From the NCBI RefSeq assembly GCF_049243985.1, contig NC_135377.1:71408145-71472144 (forward strand): a stretch of 64,000 nucleotides of DNA, in the 5' to 3' direction. The notes beneath the pieces are model-generated. The model saw only the letters and a list, made by a program, of their open reading frames with translations. It searched no databases and was not told the origin of the DNA. Positions within the stretch are counted from its first letter, which is position 1. The number at the start of each line of letters is the position of its first letter. Of this stretch, positions 22,701 to 34,700 are shown piece after piece. Both the position numbers and the translations under genes were made by a program. The DNA comes from Paroedura picta (Eukaryota; Chordata; Lepidosauria; Squamata; Gekkonidae).

Positions 22701-25700
22701 GTGGAGATGTGAAAAAGTTTATAAGTTTTGGGCAAAAATACATACTATTTTGCAGAAAATGTGGGGTCTTAGATTTCCTATGAAAGCTGAATCTGTTATT
22801 AAGTGTACCTCCGCAGTGCCTCCCAACCCACACACAAAGTTTATTCTTCTACGCGACGACAGCAGCAAGACTAGAATTGGCCAAGAAATGGAAAACGCAA
22901 GAACTACCTTTGATAGAAGACTGGTTGAATAAATTAGCTGACTTTGCCAAGATGGCTAAACTGACACTGATAGTCAACGGAAGAACAGAAGAGGCCTTTC
23001 AAGAACAATGGGGCCCTTATCTGAATTATTTAAGAAAATAATTTAAAAGGGGATTGAAACGGGGAATTAAATGTATCAAATGAAGAGCATAACCTTCTTT
23101 TTTCTGTATTAATAATGTAGATTACTTGTATTGTATCATCTTTAATCTTGGAAAATAAAATAAAAATCTTGCAAAAAAAAAAAAGAACTACAGTTGGACA
23201 TAAGAAGAATGAGTACAGACAACAGCTAGCTAAGACAGTTAGGTATACTTGTCTTGCTGCTGCTAACTCCCAGGAAACCTTGTCCTTTCCCAGAGAACTG
23301 TTATGCAATTTTTTAACTATGAGGGTTTTTTTAAAAAAGAAACTTTTAAACGAATGAAGTAAACAGTAGCCCCACAAATATTCATGCAGTCTGCTCTCTA
23401 TCCCAAAGCTTGCCTGAAGCATGGTAATGGGGCCAACAACTGCGAGCCTAGCCAAGTGAAAGACACAACCATCAATTATTATTATTATTTTTAGATTTAT
23501 TTCCCGCCTCTCCCGACAGGCTCGAGGTGGGTCACAACAACTAACTCCATTAAAATTCCCATTAAAACATCAATCTACTAGCATGACGGCTAAAAATCCC
23601 ATCCCTCCCCCAATTATAAAAGAGGTGAAGAGGAAAGGATAGGGGAGTAGCGTACACTCCAACTCCTGGGGGGGGGGGGGGCGATGTCCCTGATTCGCTG
23701 ACCCCAGCCTCAACCATAGACCTGGTGGAAGAGCTCCGTTTTAAAAGCCCTGCGGAAAGCTGACAAATCCCGCAGGTCCCACAGATCACCCGGGAGCTCA
23801 TTCCACCAGGTGGGGGCCAGGACCGAAAAGGCCCTGGCCCTGGTCGAGACTAGGCGTGCTTCCTTCAGGCCGGGGACAACCAACAGGTTCTCACCCGCAG
23901 AGCGTAAGGCCCTGCGGGGGGCATAGAGCAGTAGGCAGTCCCTCAGGTATTTGGGTCCCAACCTGCGTATGGCCTTGAAGGTTAAAACCAAAACCTTGAA
24001 TCGGATCTGGGCAGCAATTGGCAGCCAATGCAGTTGCCTCAGCACCGGCCGGATGTGGGCCCTCCAAGATGTTCCAGTGAGGACCCTGGCAGCTGCATTT
24101 TGCACCAGCTGTAGCTTCCGGGTGAGGGACAAGGATAGGCCTGTGTAGAGTGAGTTACAGAAATCTATTCTGGAGGTGACTGTCGCATGGATCACTGTGG
24201 CCAAGAGGTCAGAGGACAGGTAGGGCGCTAGTAGCCGGGCCTGGCAAAGATAGAAAAATGCCTGGCCCGCTAGTCTCTTGACCTGAGCCTCCATAGTCAG
24301 GGAGGCATCAATGGTCACACCCAAATTCCTAGCTTGGGGCACGATGGTAGGTTGCACCAGTGCTAGGGTGGGTAGACGCGCTGCCTGTTCCCGCCCCCTT
24401 CCCCCCAGCCACAGGACCTCCGTCTTGGAGGGGTTGAGTTTCAGGTGACTCTGCTCAAACCATTCAGACATTGCTCCCAAACATCTGGCAAATGGTTCCG
24501 GGGGAGAGTCCGGGTTGCCGTCCATTAGGAGATAGAGCTGGGTGTACTGATGGCAACCCAGCCCAAAGCTCCGTACCAGCTGGGCCAGAGGGCGCATAAA
24601 GATGTTAAACAATGTGGGGGAGAGGACCGCACCCTGAGGGACCCCGCACCCTGGCCTTGAGAGAACTGGCCCCAGCAGGTTACTCCGTTCTTCACCAATC
24701 CCAGACCCACAAGAGAGGAGGGGGGGTGGCAATCTTGGTCCGGGAGGCTCTCTCCTACAGGGCTCTCCTGCTCCTGGGGCCAGAAATCGGTGGGGTGAAG
24801 TGTGTCGGTATTGAGTTGGGCTTGGTCGAGAGCTTGGCTATCTGGCTGGTATATCGCCCGCCCAACGCCCCGCCAGATGCCCTGCCCCTCCTGCTGGAGG
24901 CGGCAGCCGCCTGGGCGTTGCAGTTCCTCAGGCTTCTAATCCCGGGTGACTTCAACGTCCACGCGGATGCGCCCTCTTCAGGATTTGGCGGGGACCTGTT
25001 GTCATCCATGGCAACACTGGGGCTCTCGCAATTTGTTGCTGGGCCCACCCATTACGCTGGCCACACGCTCAACTTGATTTTTGGCGCCGGGATAGAGGTG
25101 GATCTGGATACAGCTTTGGCTGTGCCGTGGTCACACCCCTATGCCCTGCGGGCCTGGCTCAAGATACCACCCCCTCCCCAGTTGAGGGGAGGGGGGGAAT
25201 TTTTGCCCGCCCGCAGAGACTCATGGATCCGCTCAGTTTCCAGAATGCTCTGCGGGACCCGATGCCTCCTGGCGACTCACTTGCGGCCATGGTGGGGGAC
25301 TGGCAGTCCCACCTGATGGCCACCATAGATAAGATCGCCCCTAAATGTCCTCTCTGCCCTCGACTCAAACGGGCCCCCTGGTACACGGGGGTGCTCCGGG
25401 AGAAGAAAAGGGAAGTGAGACGACTGGAGCGAGTATGGCGGAAGACTCATGACGAGGCTACAAGAACATCTTATCGCACGCTTATGAGGGCGTATGAGAT
25501 GGCGGTGAAAGTGGCTAAACGTGAGTTTTTTGCCATGGAAATCGCGTCCGCAAGCTCTCGCCAGGCCCAATTATTCAGGATAGTTAGATCACTCACCGCC
25601 CTTGAGGGGCGACAAAACACTAGACAATTGGAAATCGGCTGCGAGGCATTTGTGAGCTATTTTGCAAGGGAGTCTATAGGGCTGCGAGAGCTCTTCCCCC

Positions 25701-28700
25701 ACAGAAATCCTCTGGGACCGGTTCTGGAGGAAGGAGCATATCCAGCACAAGGCTGTGCCCCGTATCCCCGTACCGGCCAGGCGATGGACCAACAGTTCGT
25801 GGTCCACGATGTCAAAGGCCGCCGATAGGTCTAAAAGGACCAACACAGGTGACCCGCCTCTATCCAGCTGGCAACGGAGGTCATCCAGCAGGGCGACCAA
25901 AACCGTCTCCACCCCGTGGCCAGGGTGGAAGCCAGACTGATATGGATCGAGTGCCGAAGTTTCCTCCAAGAATGCCAGGAGCTGGTCCACTGCAGCCCTC
26001 TCCACCACCTTGCCCAGGAACGCTAAGTGCAACACTGGGCGGTAGTTAGCAGGGTCCAGCAATGGTTTCTTCAGGAGAGGGCGAACCACCGCCTCCTTGA
26101 GCCGCTTAGGAAACTCTCCCATACTCAGGGAGGAGTTGATGATGTCTCTGAGCTGGCCTCCTATCTTCTGGCCACCTCCCTTGAGGAGCCAAGAAGGACA
26201 GGGGTCGAGGGGGCAGGTGGTCGCCCTGACCGAACCTAGCAACTTGTCCACTTCAGAAGAAGAGGGCCTTTCAATCTTGGGGGAAAGGAAAGAATTACGC
26301 CATGTCCTTGGGAAGGGGAACTTGGTTGTTATCTAATGGTTCTGCCATAGCAAGTAATTGTCATGGGAGAGGTTGGGTTCTGCCTCTCCCTAAGAACGAT
26401 GAAGGACAGTGGACAGAATGGCACAAGATGCTAACCAGGAACAGACTCACCTGAGATCCCTCAGAAAGACAAGAGGTTAGGACAGAAAGTCTATGACCAT
26501 CTCACCTTCAGTTTGCTCTTCAACCCACTGGTTAATCTGCTTGCGGGCTTCAGATGCAGCATTTTGAAAATCCACGACAGATAACTCAGCTCCATATAGT
26601 TTCTCAAGATTCATCAAAAAGTCCTGGAGAAATCATTGTATCAGAGAATAACAGAGTTGGAAGGTACCTCATGGGGGTCATCTAATCCAACCCCCTGCAT
26701 TATGCAGGACAATCACAACACTATCCCTCATCTACTGTAACCTGCCACCCCCTTCACATAATCAGCCTCTCTGTCAGATAGCTATCCAGCCTCTGCTTAA
26801 AATTTCCAAAGATGGAGAACCCACCACCTCCCGAGGAAGCCTGTTCCACTGAGAAACTGCTCTAATTGTCAGGAACTTCTTCCTAATGTTTAGACGGAAT
26901 TTCTTTTGAATTAATTTCATCTCATTGGTTCTGGTCCATCCCTCTGGGGCAAGCGAGAATAACTCTGCTCCATCCTCTATACGGCAGCCTTTTAAATACT
27001 TGAAGATGGTTATCAAATCCCCTCTCAGTCGTCTCCTCTCCAGGCTAAACAGGCCACGTTCCCCCAACATTTCTTCATATGGCTTGGTCTCCAAACCCCT
27101 CACCATCTTTGTTGCCCTCTTCTGGACATGTTGCCCTCTTCTGGACATCCCTCTTCAACTGGGGTGCCCAAAACTGAACACAGTACTCCAAGTGAGGCCG
27201 AAACAGAGCAGAGTACAGCGGTACCATCACCTCCTGTGATCTGGACACAATACTCCGTTTGATACAGCCCAAAATTCCATTTGCCATTTTAGCCATCAAA
27301 TCGCACTGCTGACTCAATGTATGGTCTACTAAGACTCCTAGATCCTTTTCGCACAAGCTACTGCCAAGACAAGTCTCCCCCATCCTATATTGGTGTATTT
27401 GGTTTTTCTTACCTAAATGCAGAACTTCACATTTGTCCCTCTTGAACTTCATTTTATTCAGTTTAGCCCACTTCTCGAGCCTATCAAGATCATCCTGTAT
27501 TCTGATTCTGTCGTCAGTTGTGTTTGCTACCCCTTCCAGTTTAGTATTATCTGCAAATTTAATAAGTATCCCCTCTAAACCCTCATCCAATATTTATAAA
27601 TATGTTGAACAGCACAGGCCCCAGGACAAATATCTAGCGAACTCCACTTGTCACTCTTCTCCAAGAGAATGCTGAACCATTAACAAGTACCCTCTGGGTC
27701 TGAACTGTAAACCAGTTATTGATCCACCTGACAGAATTAGGATCCATACTGCATTTTACCAACTTGTCAACAAGAATATCATGTGGGGGGTGTGGCTAAA
27801 GATGTCATCCTGAGAGGGTGGCAGGGCATCTGCTCTGCTATCTCTGAAGCCTGACAGGGGTCAATTGTGCAAGCAATTGGCAGAAAAGAGGAGGGGTACG
27901 CAAACCCCACCTCACCTTTCTACCCAGGAAGTTCTTGGGGCCGTCTCCAATCCTTTAGGGAGTATATCTCCCTGGATTATAGGCTGTCAGCATTCCAGGT
28001 CCAGAGGACGACTGCCATTTTCTATCTCGGACTTTCTTTTCTTTCTTTAATCTTAAAGTATCTGCTTCAACCCTACACGATGATTTACCACAAATGAACG
28101 TTTTGAACTGAGGGGAGGACATCGGCTGAGTTCCAAAACATCATTTACTGCAAGTATCTCTCGTTTTGTTTTTTTTTCTCTCCGTCTCTCTTCCTGCATC
28201 AAAGCCCTTTGTTTCCCCCCTCCTCTTACTCTGCTCTGCCTGAAGCCACCTCGTTACGAGGCAGGCTAATTCTCTTAACTAAGCAGAAGAAGGACTCAAA
28301 TTAACTCGAATTAATTGGCAAAAGCTCTTATTGTAATTGTTTTGGTTTTCGGAAATAAGAGATAAGAGCTGTGAATGGAAAGATCTCACGAGAACTCTGT
28401 GCCAACATGAGAATATCTGCCTTAACTGACTTCAATACGTCACATGCCAGAGGATAAAACAGAGGACCTCTACTGGCCACTTGTAAAATTGTTTGAGGCC
28501 GGTTTTTTTTAAAGTCAAAAACATGTCTATGTTAAAAAGATTGGCTCATCTAATAGAGATACAAACCCAAGATTACAAAGTATTTTAGATGGATTGGTCA
28601 AAAATATCTCCAAGGAGATCCAAGATGGCAAGGAAGAAGTTTCCAATAGGAATGATGGATCAATAACAGTGGCTGATGACAGCTTTAAACAAGGTGGAAA

Positions 28701-31700
28701 ACCAACAGCAGAAGAGAAATCTGAAACTCATATCTTCAAGGAGATCCAAGATGCCAAGGAAGAAGTCTTTAACAGGAATGATGGATCAATAACAGGGGCT
28801 GATGACAGCTCTAAACAAGGTGGAAAACCAACAGTAGAAGAGAAATCTGAAATTCTGGAGACGGAAAATGGGATGCCAGAGTTCGGCAGCCCAGATAAGA
28901 ACACCCTTTTTAAAAAGACATACAGCCATCTTAAAGCAACAGTGTACAAAAATCAATCAAAAGAAATATGGATCTGCAGTGAAAGTAACCGACATAAAGG
29001 AGCTCTTTGGGGAAAAAATTGTATTGATACTGGAGTCCAGGAGGTGCAACGGCCTCAAGATTTATCGATGCATATTCTGCGGGAACAGCTGCACTTTCTA
29101 CGCCCAAGGCCAATGGGACAGAAAATAAGTCTACGGGAACGACAAGATGTACCAAGCCTCGAGATGAGACCCCCTTAAGAAGACCGAAAGCTCATATTGT
29201 TTTATGTATAATGTTATACTGTAATTTATATTTCTATTTTTATGAAAAAGGGGAAGCAGTGTCTATTTCTCTCTTGTTTCTTGTTTCTTTTCCTTTGTAG
29301 GCATATAGGTAATATAATCATTAGTGTTGGAAATATAAAATGGGGTTCTCCCCCCTTATTATTTCTTTCTTCTATTACTGCATTGTCCTAGGATCAAAGC
29401 CTACACTGACCTGTAAAAAATGTTTAATGTTAAGCTCTCAACTCAAATCTGAAAATATACCTGTCAGGATGGCTCTTAGAATGGGTCAAGTATAAATTGT
29501 TTTGTAGATGTATCAGAATTAAGGATGAGAAGCTATAGAAGATGGAAAGCTTTTTGTTTTATGTTTAATGTTAAGCATTTAATATAAACCTGGAAATCTT
29601 ATTATTCTCTGTATTAACATCATATACTGTATCCTACATTGCTATTTTTATGAAAAAGGGGAAGCAGTGCCTTTTTTCTCTCTTGTTTCTTTTCCTTAGT
29701 AGGCATATAGGTAATATAATCGTTAGTGTTGGAAATATAAAACGGGGCTTTCCCCCCTTATTTTTTTTTTATTGGTGTATTGTTATAGGGCCAAAGCTCA
29801 TAGTGATCTGTAGAAAATGCAAAGCTCTCAACTTATACCTGTCAGGATGGCTCTTAGAATGGGTCAAGTATAAATGGTTTGTAGATGTATTTGTATTAAG
29901 GATAAGGAGAAATTATGAAATCCTTTTGTAATTTTTTTTCTTTGTACATCTTTAAGGCAAAGCCCTATGAGCCTCTTGTGGCGCAGAGTGGTAAGGCAGC
30001 CGTCTGACAGCTTTGCCCATAAGGCTGGGAGTTCAATCCCAGCAGCCGGCTCAAGGTTGACTCAGCCTTCCATCCTTCCAAGGTCGGTAAAATGAGTACC
30101 CAGCTTGCTGGGGGGTAAACGGTAATGACTGGGGAAGGCACTGGCAAACCACCCCGTATTGAGTCTGCCAAGAAAACGCTAGAGGGCATCACCCCAAGGG
30201 TCAGACATGACTCGGTGCTTGCACAGGGGATACCTTTACCTTTACCTTTAAGGCAAAGCCCTACTTTTCCCTCCCTTCATCAGGGTATTGATACAGGGCC
30301 AAAACTCATACTGTTCTATAAGAAATGTTTAATGTTAAGCATCTAACTTAAACCTAGAAATATCTGCCAGGATAGCTCTTAGATTGTATCAAGCAGCTAA
30401 CGTGAGGTCTACGATCTCGCAAGTAAGTTGATTAATAATAACTTTTCTTTTGTATATCTAAACAGGCCTTTTTTTTTAATGTAGTGGAAATGTGGATGGC
30501 TCTTAGACTTATGGCTCTTAGAGTTCTGGGCAAAAGTTTATATCACTGTGGAGTCAATGTGGGGTCGTATATTCTCAAATGATGATTATATTTTATTTAC
30601 TGCTTTTTGTATCAATAACTCGTGTTGCATCTTATATTTCTATCTTTATGAAAATAAAAAAAATCATTATAAAAAAAAAAGAATATCATGTGGGACCTTA
30701 TCAAATGCTTTACTGAAATCTAGATAAACTATGTCCACATCAGTCCCCTGATCCAGCAATGTAGTCATTTTCTTGAAAACAGAGATAAGGCTGGTCTGAC
30801 ATGATTTGTTCTTGTGAGTCTTAAGATATCACAGCACTCTGTTCCAGCTACTCAAGGACTGACTGTTTGATTATTTGTTCCAAACTTTTGCCAGCTACAG
30901 ATATCAAGTTGACAGGTCGATAGTTACCCGGATCCTACTTTTTCCCTTTCTTGAAGATGGGGACAACATTTGCCCACCTCCAATCATCTGGCACCTCACC
31001 TGTTCTCCAAGAAGTGTCAAAAATAATACAGGTTCAGAGGGAGAACGACTGAAGATGGCGCCGTAACAGCTGGGCTTCTGCCTGGCTCTTAAGCCATGCT
31101 GAGGGTCAGGAGCAAACGCACCTGGCAGACCTGAGCGGATACTCAAATCTTGCTCGCCGGTTGCCCCAGGAACCGGGAACGGCATCCTGAGGGTCCTACA
31201 GATCCGTGGAGAGGGAGGGAGACCAAGCTCTCCGGATCACCACGGCATGTGCTCAAGGTCATGATGGCGCCCTTGTCGTAAATAACTTTCTAAGCCTGAA
31301 ACGACCAGCTGACCCTACATTCTTCCCAGATCATCTTTTACCAGACTGACAGGAGCCGAAGTCTACAGCAGTAAAGACTGTAAGTTTTCTGGCTGTTCCT
31401 TTTTTTCCCCTACAAGCTCTTCCCCCCCTCCTCAACCAATTTACAAGTGAATTCTTTCGGGAGGCTCCCAGCTAATTACACTCACTAATCAAACAAAGAG
31501 AGAGCTTAAAGAAAAGAGAGACTTTAAAGTTTTGTTGGAGAGAGCTCAGTGGAGGACACTGACTTGATACGGAGATCGACAAACTGATAATTTTGGATCG
31601 CTCGTGCTCCCGCGAGACCCCACAAGACTTTCTGTTTATAGTTTGTGACTGTCTAGAACTATGGAAAAATTAACTAAGGCACAGCTTCTTCATTTGTTAT

Positions 31701-34700
31701 GCGAAGGGAACTCAAAGATACTGAAAGCAGTTAATAAGGTCGAAAAGGAAATCCAAAAGACCAAGAAAGAGCTTTTAGACAGAACCGACGGTTTGGAAAA
31801 AATAGCTGATGAAAACACAACTCAGCCAACAATACTTCAAATGAGAATTCAATGTCTGGAAGTTAAGCAACAGGAGGGGGAGAGAGCTAGGGACGTAAAA
31901 ATCAAAAGCACCTTGGAAGAACTTGGGAAAACAGATTTAAGGAAGGAAAGCACCGAAAACCTAGAAGTCTATTCAGAGCAGGAAGTGATTTGGATCAACA
32001 AAATAAATAGAGTCTATTCAAAGGCGACAGTACGCAGGAAGCTATCAGGAGATATCTCTGTGCGACCAGAGGAAGAGAGCCGGATTGACAAAGTATACAG
32101 AGCCTACTTAAAGGCGACTGCAAGCAAGAATCAAGCAAGAGACTTTGCTGGCCCTGACAGAAGGCCAATCAGAAATCAACAGGCGTTACTATGGGAAAAA
32201 ATACAATTTCACTTTCTGCGACCACCTGAAGGATGTGATGAACAGTGGAGCATACTCCTGGTTTCCTGTGGGAAAGACAGCAGCAGTAACTTTTAGGTCA
32301 GGACCAATATATGAAGGGAACTGACTTTATACTTCCATATGTATCAACAATTATTCTGCTAAGAAAGATGGTAATAACTTCTAGATCAGGATCAATATGT
32401 GATGGGAAATGAATATGTATGCCAATATGTATGCTAAAAGAGGATGGCAAACTATACTACATATGTACTAACAAGATAGCAGCAGTAACTCTTAGGTCAG
32501 GGCCAATATATGAAGGGGACCGACTTTATATCACTTAAGATAATAATAGAATATATTCTTATAACAGATCATATTCTCATATGTATTAACAATCATTTTG
32601 TTAAGAAAGATGGTAAAAACTTCTAGATTAGGATTAATATGTGATGGGAACTGAATATGTATGTTATGGCAAACCATATCAGCTGGTCGCTTTTTTTCCC
32701 CCTTTACTTTCTGTAAATGCTTTATACAATAATAAAAAATAAAATTTAAAAAAATAAAAATAAAAAAAATAATAGAGGTTCAGAGATTACATATGCAAGT
32801 TCATTTAATACCCTTGGATGCAGCATCTGGCCCAGAAAACTTTGATCTTTTAAAGAAACTAGGTGTTTGTGGACTGCTCCAACAGTGATTCTAGGCCACC
32901 ATTCCCATCCCCCGTGTTGTGTTATGTTTTTGCCACATTGATCACTATTTTCCTCACTAGAGAAGACTGAGGAGAAATAGGAGTTAAGCAGTTCAGTTTG
33001 AAGCATCCCCACAGGCTAAGGAAAATTTTACTTAGGGTGAGCAGGGGGTGCCAAGTAACAAAAAAGCCAGATACCAGCAGAAGATACCACCAGAAATATA
33101 TAGTGTCAGTCCCCCTCGCACCTAGGAACTACAGACTCAATAACATTTCTGGATGGCAGCAGGAACTGCATTCCTTTGCATTAATCCTCAATGGCCAAAA
33201 TAACTCTCATTGCAGGGAAATTCTCAGTGGGGATAATAAGCACTGAAATATCAGCAGAAACAATATCAGTATTTCACAGGATGTGACCCCCCCCCCCCCA
33301 CCAAGACTCTCCATAAAGGACAATTTCTCTCCCTTCACTAAGATCTGTGGGACTGCAAACTTTTGGCCATCATTTGATTGGCAACTGGTACCAAAATCCC
33401 AACATCCTAAAAGCCACCGCCTCCTTAACAGCAAAACCCCAATATCCTCCAAAGCATTCTTAACAATCTGCATTGCCTGTTTACTTCTCTTTGCTCGAAC
33501 AGCAGAGCTTGGTTTGGGATCAAACAACTTTCAATCCCAGATTCTCACTGCAAAGAACTATCCCAGAATGTAGCTTGCAGGCCTATCAAAAGCCAAAGTT
33601 CTTTTATGCCCTCAACATCAACTTACCTGCAGAAAGGTGCAGCTCTTCTCCCCGTAGAGCCGAGTAGCAACCTTCAATATATTGGGGGTGTCACTTTTGT
33701 TCAACTCAGCATTGAGCTTTTGGGACTGTGAATGAAGGTCCTCAAGACCATCTAAATGAAGCATCTGCCAGGGAGGAGGAAGAAAAGTGGGTTTTTATCA
33801 TCGCCTTCCCTTTTTCTTTCCACAACAGACCACCTTGTGAGGTAGGTCGGGCTCAGAGCTCTGGCAGAACTGCTATGTGAGATCAGCTCTGACACGACTG
33901 TGATAGGCCCAAGGTCATCCACCTGGCTGCATATGGAGGAGTGGGGAATCATACCCATTTCTCTAGATTAGGCACTGTTAGGCAATTTGCAGGACACTCA
34001 CAATCTTATTGCTCATCCACTGTAACCTGCAACTCCCCAGGGGGAGGTGGGACTTTCAGCTGCCTAGGGTGTGGTTTATATGGATTTTATTATTATTTTA
34101 GAGCAATTTTAATGCCAGTCGACAACTGTTACCCTCCACGAACCACATTAGTGGGAGTGGCAGGATATAAATGTAAAAAGCTCCCTGAAGAGATCAGGGC
34201 CTTGCCGGAATTCCCACAATTTTGCAGGGCCTGCGAAAGTGAACTCCTCCAACCAGGCATTTGATTGAGGCTGACCGATCGAACAATATCCGCTGTTTCC
34301 CCCTGTCACCCTCTTTACATTACTAAATATAACCTATCAAAGGGTTCCAGTAAAGTTGCTATATCCTAGTTGACATGTTATAGGTTAGTAGGGGCAAAGC
34401 CCGTTGTATCCAGGAATACAACAGGTGCTAGAGCCTGGCGGTGGGAAAAGGAAGAGGAGGATCTGTCCAGTCTGTACGGGCATGGGGTTGAATGTGTGTG
34501 TTGTGGGGGAGGCTATGGTGGCATGGTGACAAATGAGGGCATGGGTGTGGAGAGATGGGTGTCAAGAACCTGTGGTTTGGAATGTTCATTGAATGGGTGA
34601 GAGGACTGACCTTTGGGAATTGTGGCATAGTGGTTACAGATGAGCTTTACAGAGCCATGTCTTTAGATATGTGAAGGGAAATTCAGACTGGAGACTCTTC

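Larger units (their letters stand above)
26631..33005 (-). mobile_element. CR1 LINE fragment, split by two L1 derivatives
   Basis: Minus-strand CR1 of about 1.8 kb when the insertions are excluded: 26631-27787, 30695-31039 and 32767-33005. It encodes [16 protein letters not shown] (linker before RT; about 32800-33000), RT pieces ([19 protein letters not shown], with ADN in place of ADD) and the C-terminal region ([38 protein letters not shown]). The tail near 26631 ('tatcagagaataacagag') is a decayed CR1 octamer repeat. It is truncated at its 5' end near 33005 and lies in intron 3 of serpin C. Confidence 0.85.

Noticed and set aside
34388-34640. A GGGCAAAGCCCG hairpin considered as a Rho-independent terminator or riboswitch
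   Set aside because: The sequence is dispersed in a vertebrate genome with element-like boundaries; a Helitron 3' end explains it better.
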